DNA from: Phallusia mammillata
Lineage: Eukaryota; Chordata; Ascidiacea; Phlebobranchia; Ascidiidae
DNA length: 64,000 bases
NCBI GenBank assembly: GCA_003260075.1
Contig: QLIY01000466.1
Span: forward strand, 17,617 to 81,616
Direction: 5' to 3'
Shown here: positions 22,840 through 36,299 of the stretch, piece by piece
How the letters are laid out: each line of letters begins with the position of its first letter
Numbering within the stretch: position 1 is the stretch's first letter
Position numbers and translations under genes: made by a program
Notes under the pieces: model-generated
What the model saw: the letters and a program-made list of their open reading frames with translations, nothing else
What the model was told of the DNA's origin: nothing
Databases searched by the model: none

Positions 22840-25800
22840 AGATATACAGGTGTATGCAGGTGTAAAGTTACGTTCACAGACTGTAGCCTATATGGCTGCT
22901 GAGAATATACTTTACAATCGTGTTATGCCTGAAAATAGTTCAGATTATTCTATATTTAGCTGTGACTGTGCAATGTGTAAATTCTCTACAATTTTATTTT
23001 TGCCCACTGTTTCATCAGATAACAAATAAATATTTTGAACACTATATACGGATCTGCTCATCAGTCTGATATCACTGATGACGGTATGAGCATTTGCCAT
23101 AACGTTTGAATAATAAAGCATGTCGCTTAATTTTACATGTATTTGGTTATATTCGTTATTAAATGCACATTATAATTCAAACAATTTTTCTAGTGTAGGT
23201 ATAGCGGTCGGGTTTGAATTCGGGCCGGGTTCGGACTTTAAGGAAAACGGCTTTGATTTGGGCCCGGCACATTCAGATATATTTGTGCCGCAATTCCACC
23301 TCGTTAACTTTTATGCCTCATTCATTTCAACAAAATTTTTGGTTTCGGACGAGATTTGGGCTTTGGTTTTTTGGTGTTTGGATCCGCTTACAGCTAACTG
23401 CTGGCCCGACAATAACATGTACACTACAACTCAAGAGTGAAATAACCTATTGTTTACGGCTGCCTACAAAGTGAAACAGGCATGCGTGGGCTACTCTTTA
23501 GGCGGAAAGACATCTGTTAAACAGTTTCGCTTTATAATACATCACCAGAGGGCAGACTTCCTTTTTCAAGTTATATAACTATAGCGTATTTGTTCTAAAT
23601 TTCCGATCGAAAACGAACAATAAATATACCGATTGTGGCGAATTTCCTGCGAAAGTATCCATAACAAGCATTGTCAATTGTGATTTTCCACCCTTTGAAT
23701 GACACAACATAACCGAAAACTTCGAAACCAAGCTAAAACAACAATAAAGTCATTGGACATAGTGAAAATTGATAACGATTTTATATGAAGGAAATACGAC
23801 ACTATTTAGCATTCAATACGTTCCGACCGAAATTTCCCCACATGTTGTTTAATGCATATTTTAAAATGTGATAAAAAAGGTGAAAACAAACCACCACAAC
23901 ACACCCTAAAGTATATTATTGACCACTTTGCAATATGCAGCTGTAAAGTTACGTTCACAGGCTGCATGTGGCTGCTGAATATACTTTACAATCGTGTCAT
24001 GCCTGAAAATAAATTAAATTATTCTATAGTTAGCTGTAGTTGCGCTTTTAATGTGTAAATTATCTAGTCATGTATTTTTGACTGTTTTATCAGATAACAA
24101 ACGTACATTTAGAACATTATGTACGTATCTGCTCATCAGTCTGATATCACTGATGACGGTATGAGCATTTGCCATAACGTTTGAATAATAAAGCATGTCG
24201 CTTAATTTTACATGTATTTGGTTATATTCGTTATTAAATGCACATTATAATTCAAACAATTTTTCTAGTGTAGGTATAGCGGTCGGGTTTGAATTCGGGC
24301 CGGGTTCGGACTTTAAGGAAAACGGCTTTGATTTGGGCCCGGCACATTCAGATATATTTGTGCCGCAATTCCACCTCGTTAACTTTTATGCCTCATTCAT
24401 TTCAACAAAATTTTTGGTTTCGGACGAGATTTGGGCTTTGGTTTTTTGGTGTTTGGATCCGCTTACAGCTAACTGCTGGCCCGACAATAACATGTACACT
24501 ACAACTCAAGAGTGAAATAACCTATTGTTTACGGCTGCCTACAAAGTGAAACAGGCATGCGTGGGCTACTCTTTAGGCGGAAAGACATCTGTTAAACAGT
24601 TTCGCTTTATAATACATCACCAGAGGGCAGACTTCCTTTTTCAAGTTATAGAACTATAGCGTATTTGTTCTAAATTTCCGATCGAAAACGAACAATAAAT
24701 ATACCGATTGTGGCGAATTTCCTGCGAAAGTATCCATAACAAGCATTGTCAATTGTGATTTTCCACCCTTTGAATGACACAACATAACCGAAAACTTCGA
24801 AACCAAGCTAAAACAACAATAAAGTCATTGGACATAGTGAAAATTGATAGCGATTTTATATGAAGGAAATACGACACTATTTAGCATTCAACACGTTCCG
24901 ACCGAAATTTCCCCACTTGTTGTTTAATGCATATTTTAAAATGTGATAAAAAAGGTGAAAACAAACCACCACAACACACCCTAAAGTATATTATTGACCA
25001 CTTTGCAATATGCAGCTGTAAAGTTACGTTCACAGGCTGCATGTGGCTGCTGAATATACTTTACAATCGTGTCATGCCTGAAAATAAATTAAATTATTCT
25101 ATAGTTAGCTGTAGTTGCGCTTTTAATGTGTAAATTATCTAGTCATGTATTTTTGACTGTTTTATCAGATAACAAACGTACATTTAGAACATTATGTACG
25201 TATCTGCTCATCAGTCTGATATCACTGATGATGACATGAGCATTTGCCGATACGTTTCAATAATAAAGCATGAAGCCTTTTACGTCTATTTGGAACGTAA
25301 TACTCGTCACTTTAAGTACATTATAATGCAAACAAAATTTCTTAGTGTAAGTCGGGTTTGAATTCGGGCCGGGTTCCGGCTTTAAAAAAACGGGTTTGAT
25401 TCGGGCCTGGCAAACTCAGGTACGTTTGTGCCGCAATTCCACCAATTTCGGGTTCAGGTGGGTTTTGGGCTTGATTTTTCGGACGGTGGGGGAGAGGCCG
25501 CTTACAGCTAACTGCTGGCCCGACAATAACATGGACACTAGAGCTTAAGAGTGAATAACCTATTGTTTACGACTGCCTACAAAGTGAAACAGGCATGCGT
25601 AGGCTACTCCACAAGGCGGAAGGACATCTGCTAAACCGTTCCGCTCTTCAATACATCACCAGAGGGAAGATTTCCTCTATCAAGTAATAGACCTATAGCG
25701 TATTTGTTCATAAATTTCCGATCGAAAACGAACAATAAATATACCGATTGTGGCGAATTTCCTGCGAAAGGATGCATAACTAGCATTGTCAATTGTGATT

Positions 25801-25990
25801 TTCCTCCCTTGGAGTAACACAATATAACCGAAACAAATCCTCAAAGCATGCTAAAATAACAATGAAGTCATTGGACATTATATAAATTGAAAAACTTTAA
25901 ATGAAGGAAATACGAAACTATTTTGCATTCAATTCCTTCCGACCGAAACTTCCCCACATATTGTTTAATGCATATTTTTTGCTATAAAAA
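22840..25990. repeat. Tandem repeat with a 1075-bp unit
   Basis: Two nearly identical copies (about 23043-24117 and 24118-25192; the offset between matched words is exactly 1075) are preceded by a partial unit from 22840 and followed by a diverged third copy to about 25990. Units contain 'cgggccgggttcggac', related to the MITE family at 22364, and a 'tatcactgatgacggtatgagcatttgcc' motif. No credible coding sequence is present, although a 106-residue frame repeats with the unit. No C or G run marks the joins. Confidence 0.85.
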
Positions 25991-26291
25991 TCGGAGACGG
26001 TTAACCAAAAATTGGCCAGCGTGGGCATTGGCAGCTTTATCTATTGGATCGCGTCGCAATCAATAGTTATTGCTGGACGGTTTTAAAAACTGGAGCAACT
26101 ACGTTTCACGTAATGTTTTTATATTCTTGGAAAAACTCGAAAACTGACATAAAAATCAGATGTAAATTTCTTAACAGTGTAGCTGACAAAGCCTCATCTT
26201 GTTGACTAATTATACTCATCTTTTATTTTGTCGTTAGAAATCGTTGCGTGTTATAACATAGCATATAACAATTCAGGGTTACTCAAAACTC

Positions 26292-27741
26292 ATGTCACGT
26301 AAATTAAGCTTTATCTTATTTGCGTTCCTAATTTTTGCCGTTTGTGTCGAAAGCGGACGAATACGAAGAGGAAGATCGTATAACAGGTAATTTTGTGTTA
26401 GTTTGATAAAACTGTCAAAGTTTTTGTACATTTTTGTAAAAACAACTTTTTTCTAAGCTGCAGACAATGCACACTGTTTCGACCTATAAGATCTCATCAG
26501 TGCAGCTGGTGACGAGATATCGGCCGTATTGGCTAGTGTAACTTTTTTCTAGCTTGCGAAACAGATCATTTCACACGTGTTCGAGTCATTTTCCTTTAAA
26601 ACTCTTGTTCGTTTACCTGTTTACAAAACTCTATTTCAGGCTAATTTCCTTTGTTTAATTTAAATCGCACTTACTCTAAGTCTAACCAGAGCTTTGCATT
26701 CACTTACTTTGAATATAAACTGCGAAGCTTTGCTGTACATTAAAATTTAAGATATTTTCTTAGAAGTAGAAGCAAAAGTAGAAGACACGGGTCGGGATTT
26801 TTTAGATCTGCCTTCCGGCATGCTAGAAGCTTAGTTCGCGGACTTGGTAATCTCGGTGGCGGCTCTGCTGGAGGATACGGACAAGCAGCTGGCCAATGTG
26901 GTCCATTGTTCCGTGGGGCATACGGGTAAGTGACCGCAAACTAGAACAGTAGACTAGAGACTATAGTCTTCTATAGAACACTAAGCTGGAGTTTTACTTA
27001 CTTTTAGGGACAAAAAATAGCTTAATCAAAAACAAACTATGCAGCTCGTATAAACAGTAAAGTAAGTATATTTGATTACAAGTGTTTTTATAATCGCTTT
27101 TGGTATTATATAGTAAACTTCGGTTAATCCTGACCCGTTTGGACCAAAAAAGTCGTCTAGATTAAGCGAAGATCCGGATTAACCGATATCAAGTAGATAA
27201 AAACCTTACCACATTACAAATCAGTTGTACTTTATAAAGTTGGTCCGAATTAGGTGAAAATTTCGTTGATAATGCATCTTAACACAGCAAATGAACATGC
27301 TTTGCCAGCTCTTTTGCAGAGCTTTTAACAAGTTAAAATGTTCCTATTTTTCTTGTTTCAGTTACCAATCACCGTTGGATATGTCCTCAGAAGGTTAGTT
27401 GTTTTGCTGCATCATTTGCTTCCAAATCCAGTAGAATTAAGACCTTTATTTCTGCATTTTGTTGGTATAAAATTATTATAACCCTTTACGCCATTGCAAT
27501 TTGGTCAAACTCTTAATAGACTTCACGTGTATTGTGTTTGGTTCGTTTGTAACTTAGTTGCAAAATTAATATAAACGTCTAATGTTTTTTAGAGGTAACT
27601 ACATTACGCCGGAACGATGACTTTATGGATCTGTTGGACATCATGAAATTGCTTGATCGACGTTTACAAATGAATGACAATGAAAACGCTGAAAATCAGG
27701 ATGCCGATGTTCGTGATGAGTTCAAAACTATGCTTGATTAG
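26292..27741 (+). CDS. Secreted basic peptide precursor, divergent relative of the cationic peptide family
   Basis: Four exons, 26292-26386, 26764-26925, 27362-27393 and 27593-27741, have consistent phases and GT-AG introns; 145 residues. The start MSRKLSFILFAFLIFAVCV is a signal peptide. The next segment is strongly basic and Ser/Arg-rich (RRGRSYNRSRSKSRRHGSG), followed by an amphipathic stretch FRSAFRHARSLVRGLGN and a Gly-rich part with one Cys. The C-terminal exons encode an acidic tail containing LDMSSEEVTTLRRNDDFMDLL, the same spacing as DMTEEELDELQNNEDFMQLL in the minus-strand genes. I infer common descent or at least the same precursor plan. It is transcribed opposite to its relatives and has two extra introns. 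Host-defence function is inferred; no close named relative is recognised. Confidence 0.75.
27106..27200. mobile_element. Pogo/Tigger-type MITE relic
   Basis: 'aacttcggttaatcctgaccc' and 'gatccggattaaccga' form an imperfect inverted repeat related to the element at 56725-56876. It lies in intron 2 of the 26292 gene. Confidence 0.4.
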
Positions 27742-28895
27742 TCGCTAGTTGGAGCTCGTCGCAGCGATTAGAGTGCAATCACATATTATTGTTTGTAAAC
27801 GGGCTTAGCATTTAGTTGAATAGTTTTAGACATTTTACTCATGTACATAATTAAATATTTGTGCCTGGAAGTCTTTTGTCCTTAACCTTATAAAAATTTA
27901 ATTAGCTCTTGCAATTTTTCTCCGTAATTTTTAGTTCTGTTTTCCTAAAAAAATTGTTACATTTTATTGACATTCTATAACTTACAAGGTAACATGACAC
28001 TGTACATATCACATTTGTACGATATATTGGCGGAAACAATCATTCGAACATTTTATTGTGCAACGTATCGTGCTGTATACACAGACTACTTGAATAAATA
28101 GCAGTGAGCTTTGTATTCAGTGTGTCAATGTCTGTTGTTTTAGGGCAAACTTATTTATATAGATTAGACAGATATTTAACTTAGTAGAAAGTCTATACGC
28201 AGGATTTTGTTTCTTTTTTACAATTTAGCTCGGAACTTATTGTGGTAGATTTTATTAAACATTTAAATGCTAATTTTTGGAATAAAACAACGAGCAATTA
28301 AAAGTGCGCAATTCAGTGCAAAGGGATGCATCTTTTAAGAAAGGATGGATTTGAAATATAACATAACTCGCTTACAAATTTAAATAATACCTGAAAAAAT
28401 TGTTTTGTCCTCACGTAACTTGTTGGCACATGCACCAACTAACTTTAAATTCTATCAAGTAAAACAAATTACAAATCAAATTGCAAATCCTCCAATGATG
28501 GACTCAAATGTGCATTTGCTGAGATACAAATAAAATTATAAGCCGTATTAAAGTATAAACTTTTAGAAAAATGGCTCAACCTGTGACAGTAATTATTACA
28601 GAATATAGCCAAAAAAAGAAAACTTACTTCAAAATTCAACGCCAATAGTAATTCTTGATAATTACCACGCACTGAATGCTTCCTTCAATTAAGTTCTCGA
28701 GTCGTTCGCACGATTCCAAAACGCCTGTAGCATTTCAGGTGATTACGCTGGCCACAGCACGCTTCAAATGTCCTCAGTTTACGCCAGGTGGCAATGAGAA
28801 CGGTTGAATTTAGTTAGCTGTGTGGAATGATCTGGTAGTAAAGTTGTTAGTTTTTTTGTGTTGCATTCGTCTGCAGGTTGCACGAGTTTTGCAGG
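27742..28895. other. 3' flank of the peptide gene and GPCR upstream region
   Basis: Plausible AATAAA signals lie downstream of the stop (for example near 28093). No other gene is recognised. Confidence 0.4.
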
Positions 28896-31800
28896 ATGGA
28901 GGTTTTGCTAAATTTATCTAATAGCAGGTACTTATTTTTATACATCTATAATACAGTTGGCTTGTTACCTTAAACTTGCAGCTAGTTTTAAGTCTTTCAG
29001 TTACTTACATTTTACCATAAACACGTCAATAGCGTATTCACAACATTAGACATTTCAGCGTCTACAAAAAACGCGTGCACACGTTTTGGGCATGTCCATT
29101 TAGTTTCTGACAAGAAATATTTTTGCAGCGTTTACCGTCGGCCTTTCAGTGACGTATCAATGATTGTGACGTCATCGATTCTCCTTCCCCTTTGTGCATT
29201 TGGAATTGTGGCAAATCTCATCACGATGTCGGTCATTGCGAAATCTGAAAAACTTAAGTGAGTATCTAAACCAGGTTTTTTTTTTCGCTGGGGTTTGAAT
29301 GCATTGGTTACATTGTTCGTTTTTTAGTGTAATTTTACATCCAGTCGTACAAAAAACAATACATTTAGTTTAATATGGGAACTGTATTGACGTTTCTGGC
29401 CGAATATAAGCCCATACAGGTTAATTCAGTGTTTTCGCATTTTGTCTTCCATTTTCAAGATTTTACTGTGTCAAGAATAAATGTATATCTTTTGTCCTTT
29501 GGTTTGCTTAAAGATTTACTGCAATTTAAAATGGTTTAAATCATTATTTGCTGTGTATTTCAGGACAACATTTAACTACATGATTATGAGTTTGTGTGTT
29601 TCTGATCTCATGTCCGCAATGATCAGTCCACTGTTCCTATACAGGCGAACTTGGGGTTTTGACGAGTGGAACGCATCAGGGTTTATGTGCAAGGTAATTC
29701 TAACCATTTTATTCTTCGAACTCAAATTAACTCAAACTTTGAACAATTCATAATTCATTGTACACTAAAGGTTGCGTTCCGACTTATACTGCTATTCTTT
29801 TACATATAAATTGGTCACAGTACATTGTGCTGTACCATGTTAGGGAATGCATTGTTAAGGATCTTAAATGCTGTTAGATTTTAAACTTTTTGTTTATCCT
29901 GCAACACATTACCACAACGAACAATCATTATATGGTTTATTATTGAAAAGATATTAGGTATTTGTAAAGCATAAGTTGCGCCAAGTTACGCATATGTGTA
30001 AGCTAATAGGAAAACGTTTCGACCATTAGTTTCTACGAAATTGTCCGTGCCTTTTACATTGTAAACTCCTGTTTAAGAGACTTCAATCATTTTATTCTGA
30101 AAGGCCTTGTCATATTAAGCTGATTATGTGTAAACAACCATTCTCTGACAGTCTTCTGATCACAAATTTTGGAAATGCTAACTTACGTAAGAATACCGAA
30201 CAAAGAGCAATATCCATTTTAAAAAGTGTTTTTCGATAACCCTATCTTTATTACAGTATATGTACTCTAAATCTACCAAGAAACAAGATATCCCAATATT
30301 TTACATTTTGAAACCTCATTACAAAACCCATTAAAGCACTGGATTTAGGTTGCAAAAAATAACTATTTTGCAGACCGTTGAGAAGCGTCGTTAGAAAAAA
30401 GATTCACCCACAGCGCGTATTAACACCTTATGTCTGATTTGTTATGTGTTGCAGCTAATCCTGGTGTTCGCTCATTGTAACCCGTTGTTATTACATTTCA
30501 GCTTATATGGGCTGTCGATATTTGGACGTCCTACGTCACTTCTACCCACATTCTTCTCTTTGCTGTCATCCGATTTATCTCAGTTAAATGGCCAGCGGTG
30601 TACTACAAGATTAAGTCCATTCATGTAAAAGTGAGTAAGCTGTTGCTTGGGGTCGTTTGTTTTTGTGCTTTTTTAGTACATTGAGTAACCAATGGTAACT
30701 AGAATCGAATAAATTGAACCAGCGTAACCCGTTCGGAGCAAATGAAAACTTAAACTGTGCAGTTTAGGGGTGCACAACCTTTTTGCTATGACGGCCGCAT
30801 CGCAGATACTTATTTCACCCATGTTTTGTATTAAAATTACTGATATAAATAAATAGACTTATCTCAAATATATGACATATGATAACACCCTATCCAAAAA
30901 AATATTTCGCAAAAAATTCTTTACAGCAGTTTTGATATACAATTATTTAGCAAAAAAGTTTTATTTACGTTTCGGTCGCCAGTACATATATTTTAACAAA
31001 TATGTTCACGGACGTATAAACACGTCTCTGCTGCCACAGGTTGTGGACCCCAGTTGTAGACAAATACTCAAGTAAAAGCCAATTATATCACCCAACAATT
31101 TCTTCTAAATCCCTCTTCAAATTGGTAGGTTTTTCGAAACGTTAACAGCAATTGGTTTGTGCCCGCCTGTTTTGCAAGTTACAAGTTAGGTTGTTCGTCA
31201 ATATTTTGTAATGCTTGGACTTGCAATCATCATTAACTTGCATAAGTACTTAATTACCACCATATTAAAATTAAAAACTGTCCCGCCTAATCAACAAGTG
31301 TGCTTTCCGTAAAATATTGTTTAAAATTAACAAGTGACATAGGAAGTATTTGTTTACTACAACTATGAATTAAGATGTCGTTCCATCGAGGGCTAGTTCC
31401 ATATGTACGATTATCCGTCAATTATAGACGCAATTGCCGGGGTTAAACCGCACAAGCTTCGTCATAGGAGTAATTTGTCATTAACTATATTAACTATGCT
31501 GTCAACTGTCTGAAACAGTTGTATGTTAAAGTAATTGTCTGAACTTGGACTAGTAATTTAAACGTTTTTGTTACACATAGGTAAACTTTTTATCAGTGTA
31601 AAAAAAAATTATAAACCCAATTTTTGTTCATTGCGGCCGAGTGTTATTACCCTGATGAAAGCGACCAAAATAGAAGGTTTAAAAGTCTGTTAAAGAAAAA
31701 CATTTGCCAAAAGAACATTTTTTAGTTTATATATTATGCCTGGCAGCAACACTTTACATATAGAAACAAATTGTTTTGATCAAAAATCAAACTGTTTGTA

Positions 31801-34800
31801 TTTGTTAAGAAAAGCATTTCATTACAAACGACCTGTTGCACTTTCAAATTTATTTACTACATATCTTTGTCATTTTTGTCATAGATCAAGCTACTTTCAA
31901 GCTCATTTACTGTTCCTAAATATTGTTTTTGTCTAAGATTTGCTATTTTTGTAACAACCAAAAAAATATATGTAAATATTTTGTATATAACTCTCCTCTT
32001 TTTACTTGAAATCGGATCTTCTAACAAATTCTGCAACTGGTAAAATCTAACAAATCAATTCGAAACAGCTTTGTTTTGTACGTTACCAATTTAAGTTAAA
32101 AACTGTGTTGTTTTTCTATTAAGGCCACCATTGCAACGATATGGTTTGCGACATTTTTCATCGGATTTGTACCTTTTATCATTTGGTTCGAGTCCAAAAC
32201 GCGAGATCGACAAAGCGACGCAGTAGATGCAAAGTGGCCAGCCTGTACATTAAGCATTGAATGGTAAGATTTTATACATAATTTTATAACTGAGATCTGC
32301 TGTGGTTTGAATTTAAACGTCTTGTTTTTTTAATACATTGATCCGCAATTTAATTCTATTCTTATCATAAAAATTCAGTGACACGCATTGACCTAAATCA
32401 TAAGTATAAGTATGAGAAATTGTATAGGAAACCACTTACCTTAGTTCAGAGGTAATATTTAAGAATTTCTTGTTGGCCACTCTATTTGATTAGATCGGTG
32501 ATGGTTAACCTTGATCCAGTTTTCAACACATGTGTCTTCTCAAACCACATTCTTTGATTTTTTGCAAATTCGGTACCTTTTGTTTAACTTTTGAATTTGT
32601 CAAAGCCAACAGTTAAGGTCATGGTATTAGATCCTGGTTTGGAGTAACTCATCTGAAACAGATTCGTACAGGAATGTTAAATGTGTTTGCCCAATTTTAA
32701 AATGTACGTTTATTCTTACTGGCCTTAAAGGTACACTCGAAAAAAAGCACGTCGCCAGGCCCAGAAGAGGCGTAATACCAATCCCTAACTTGTAGTTAGG
32801 GCCTAGGTTCGCCAACTGTTGTGGGTTCGAATCCCACCGCATGGTAGATTTTCCGGCCCATGTCTTGTCGCTGATGAGACATGTTTGATTCTAATACGCC
32901 TTTGGTAAACTTGTTTATCTCTTTCTTTTTGCAGGGTTTCGGCATTTCGCCTTTATTCCGTGGTGGCCTACAGTATCATGTATTACTTCCCTATGCTTAT
33001 GCTACTCGTACTATCTATCGCCATCACGTATGTGCTTTTTGACAAACGGAAGCGGCGAGAATCTATAATAGGTGAGAATAATATTTCCATTTTTTTGCGA
33101 TTTTGCCTGGAAGTTTTAACGAACCAATCTCAAAAATAAGTTTACACAAAAAATGTTGCTGTACAGTATGTAGAGTTTTTACTTTTTGCACATTCGTGCA
33201 AAAAAACGTAAAATTGCGACGCAAATGTGCCAAAGTGGGGACTGAAGTCTGTGTAAGTTTTATTTGTAAGCTCAAACCCGAACCAAAACTTTCAAGTTTG
33301 CCCTTCTAACGACTAATTATTATGGCGAAATATAACTTAAACATTATCAATATAAATTGGGATGTAAATTTAAGTTTACTTGCAGCTTGCAAATTATGAA
33401 TGTTCAATACTTTTAGTTAATTAGACTTTGGGTAGTTTTCTGCTATAAATTTACTTTCCCGATTTTTTTAAAAACCGTCAAGAAATACGTTTTGTTAAAA
33501 AATCTTCACAACAGTATGTTCCTGGTGTGCGTTGCGCAACAATATGGCTATAATCAAGTTCATTTTTTAATACTTTATCGTTTTTTTACCTCCATTGCAA
33601 AGATGTAATGTGACCTTCACTGCTTTAAATCATTTTGTTGCCTTTTTAGCCTAACGGGTCATCTGGGATTCGTGTAGAATACTTTTAAACATTAAAAACT
33701 TGTTAACTTGTAAAGTAGACAGGGCCTGAGGCACGGATTAAATATGTTGACCTCATACGGATGTAATTAAGTATATAGGTCGATCATGTGAGTGACAAAT
33801 AGAAGCAATTAACACCAAGAGCCTGTATAATTTCCAGCGTACACTACGCCCTCAACCACTTTATACAGCAAATTAAAACGTAACATAGTAATTTCTCATG
33901 TCTGGAATCTTATTTTACCAAGTAAATTTACGACAAACTGTTAAGTGTCTATGACGTCAATTTCGCACATATTCCTTTGGATCAGCGGTTCCCAACCTGT
34001 GGGTCGCGACCCCAACTGGGGTCGCATGGCAATTCGCTTGGGGTCGCCTAAGGCAGGGCTAAAACATGCGGCCCGCAAAGTAACTTTTATAAGTTATTGT
34101 TTTTTACTCATGCGAAGTAGTCTGTCAGACCAGTGAGTTTAGATGATACAATCATTCTCTATTAGTGGTATATGCAACGTTTCAGTAGGATGATCGAAAA
34201 CAGCCCACCTTAAAATCAACAATTGCGATTGTTGCGTCATTGTATGCCATTGTTTTCGCACAAAGCAATAAAGTACAGTTGGTTCTTTCACACTGCGCCA
34301 CTGTATATCTGTATGTATAATGGCAGTAATGAACCTTTTTCTTTCAAATCTTAGAATTTTTGTTGTTGTCATGTTACATTGTCACAATGTTTCAATAGTG
34401 CGGCCCTAGACCTACTTCAAAGTTTGTTTTTGGCCCTCAAGGTTGTTTGAGTTTGACACACCTGGCCTAAGCCATGGCTCCCAACTTGTTTTAGGCCAAG
34501 GACCACTAGCCCCACTCAAATAAATACAGTAAATTTTAATTTAGAGCCTACTAATTTTTGACCTTGGGGTCACCGCAAATTGGTAAATGTTATCATGGGG
34601 TCACGGCACCAGAAAGGTTGGGAACCGCTGCTTTGGATGAAAGCCCTCATAATATAATACCTACATTTGTGGTGTAGTTATATGCTAAGAATACAAAAAA
34701 CACACAAAAAAACTTTTATATTGGCGGTTGCGAATTAAATCGGAAGATAGCCACAGTACACTTAACACGACCAAAGCATTAATTCAATACAGAAGAACAA

Positions 34801-36299
34801 ACTGTTTTACATTGTTAAGATTTGAAGGCGAATTTTCCTCGCCTTAATATTTAAAGAAAAAAATACAGCATTAAGTCGGTTTATAGCTTTCACAGTTATC
34901 ATTTTAACATACTGTTTAACAGGATACAATCAGTATCTTAGACTCAAACAGACCCTTTTAAATCGCGTTAATCTCGACTGACTTTAGCGCCAATCGATTC
35001 AAATGCGAATATCTAACCTTTCCCAAACATGTTCCTCCTTACCGCTTATAGAGGATATTTTTAAACCGTTATCACCCTTCAATTTGTTACTGCATTAGCG
35101 TATATACTTTACAATAATGGGATGTTATGTTCATGTTGCCATTTTGTACTAAACAATTTTACGTTACTACTTAACATAATGCAAAAAGGGCAGGATTTAA
35201 TATAACTGTATAAACCCATAATATGTATTGACATGGCTGATGGAACTTAAATCTAAATCTCAAAAGTCCAATTGCAAACTGTTGTACAAAAATTACTGCA
35301 TGTAACCCATTATTACCAACGGGCAACTTAAAATAATTAATGTACTTTATAGGCCGAGCTGGGTCTTCGCCTCAAAGGCAGCCAAGGGCCAGATTGGAAG
35401 CCAGAAGGAGAACAAAAGAAAATCAAATTATGTTACAACTTGGTTTGATTGTTGGTTCTTTCTTTGCTGGCTATTTACCTCAAACAGGTAAGCAGTATAC
35501 AATAGCATTAAACGAAAAAAGTCCCCTAAATAAATGAATGTTATAGAAGTTTTACGTGTGTGTTTTTTGAAAAAAAATGCAATTTATAGCTGAGAATATT
35601 TACGTTAAAAAGAGTTCCTTTGTTCCATTGTGCATGCGTAGTATTGTTAATTTTCGTTTGTAGTAGAATATTTGTTTTTGACCTTGATAGTTTTTCTTAA
35701 TTACATTGTATTAAACTTTTGCTTAAATAAGTATGTAAAATCTAATCATATAATCTATTTTCAGCCATTTTTTTGTACAACAAAAGCATCGCTTTCCTTT
35801 TCACAATTCTGATAAACAAAGTCGCTTGCCAAAACACATTGTGAACTTGACTTATTAGTTTCGCAAAGTTATAGTTTTTTCATAGTTTATCACAGCTTTT
35901 ATTTTTTCATAGCCTATGTTAGCTTTCATTTTTTCATAGCTTATCATTTTTACACAACTGGCGCAACACCGCAAACTTACCAAGCGAAAAAACTTGATTG
36001 GACGATTGGAATTGGAACTTATATTTGTTTGCGTGTTAGTGAATGTCTTAACCCTATCTTCTACAACCTTGCATCCAGGTAACCTATTGTATACTATTGA
36101 TTCTCCAAATTCCTTAAAACTCATTAGAAAAACTTTTGTTTTGTTTTTTTGCAGAAAAATGAGACACGAAACTGTTTCTGTTTTATGCAAATGTTGTGCG
36201 CGACCTTTCACCTCAAAATCGCGAGTTTCGACGTCACAAGCAACGCCAAAAAGCTCACTGCCACTTGCTTCACAATCAAGAGATGCACTGGAAATGTAA
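28896..36299 (+). CDS. Class A (rhodopsin-like) G-protein-coupled receptor with aminergic features
   Basis: Nine exons: 28896-28927, 29129-29257, 29564-29693, 30502-30630, 32124-32263, 32935-33071, 35353-35487, 35940-36078, 36155-36299. Phases agree throughout; 371 residues. The short N terminus has sequons NLS and NSS. TM1 has GIVANL, TM2 LCVSDL, extracellular loop 1 a Trp and Cys. TM3 has an Asp 18 residues before the conserved Arg, the position of the amine-binding Asp3.32. TM5 has its Pro, TM7 NPIFY, and the tail a CKCC palmitoylation-type cluster. The canonical DRY is VIRF, and the TM6 CWxP is GYLP. The ICL2 text SVKWPAVYY recalls histamine and muscarinic receptors. I infer a plasma-membrane receptor for an amine-like ligand, possibly with altered activation. 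The acceptor of exon 8 has two nearby alternatives. Introns hold several MITEs and a SINE. Confidence 0.85.
30767..31060. mobile_element. hAT-like MITE in a GPCR intron
   Basis: Ends 'aggggtgcacaaccttttt' and 'ggttgtggacccc' are inverted, with 'acggccgcatcgcag' next to the left end as in 41865. No clean target duplication was found. Confidence 0.5.
32735..32880 (+). mobile_element. tRNA-derived SINE fragment
   Basis: 'gggttcgaatcccac' is a B box preceded by a weak A-box-like stretch. The flanks share 'cgccaggcc' and the 'taatacgcc' ending with the SINEs at 44468 and 49560. Confidence 0.6.
33983..34630. mobile_element. hAT MITE with a second hAT nested in it
   Basis: Ends CAGCGGTTCCCAACC and GGGAACCGCTG, with 8-bp duplication CTTTGGAT at 33975-33982 and 34631-34638. 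Subterminal 'gtgggtcgcgacccc' is typical of this family. It lies in the GPCR intron between exons 6 and 7. Confidence 0.92.
34054..34464. mobile_element. Nested hAT MITE
   Basis: It starts 'cagggctaaaacatgcggcccgc' and ends 'gtttgacacacctg'. Target duplication GCCTAAGG/GCCTAAGC is at 34046-34053 and 34465-34472, inside the element at 33983. Confidence 0.75.

Noticed and set aside
23120-25133. Repeated 106- and 68-residue open frames
   Set aside because: They recur only because the 1075-bp unit recurs; no domain, signal peptide or splice support.
22840-25990. CRISPR array or centromeric satellite
   Set aside because: The unit is 1075 bp without spacers, only two full copies are present, and the setting is an animal genome.
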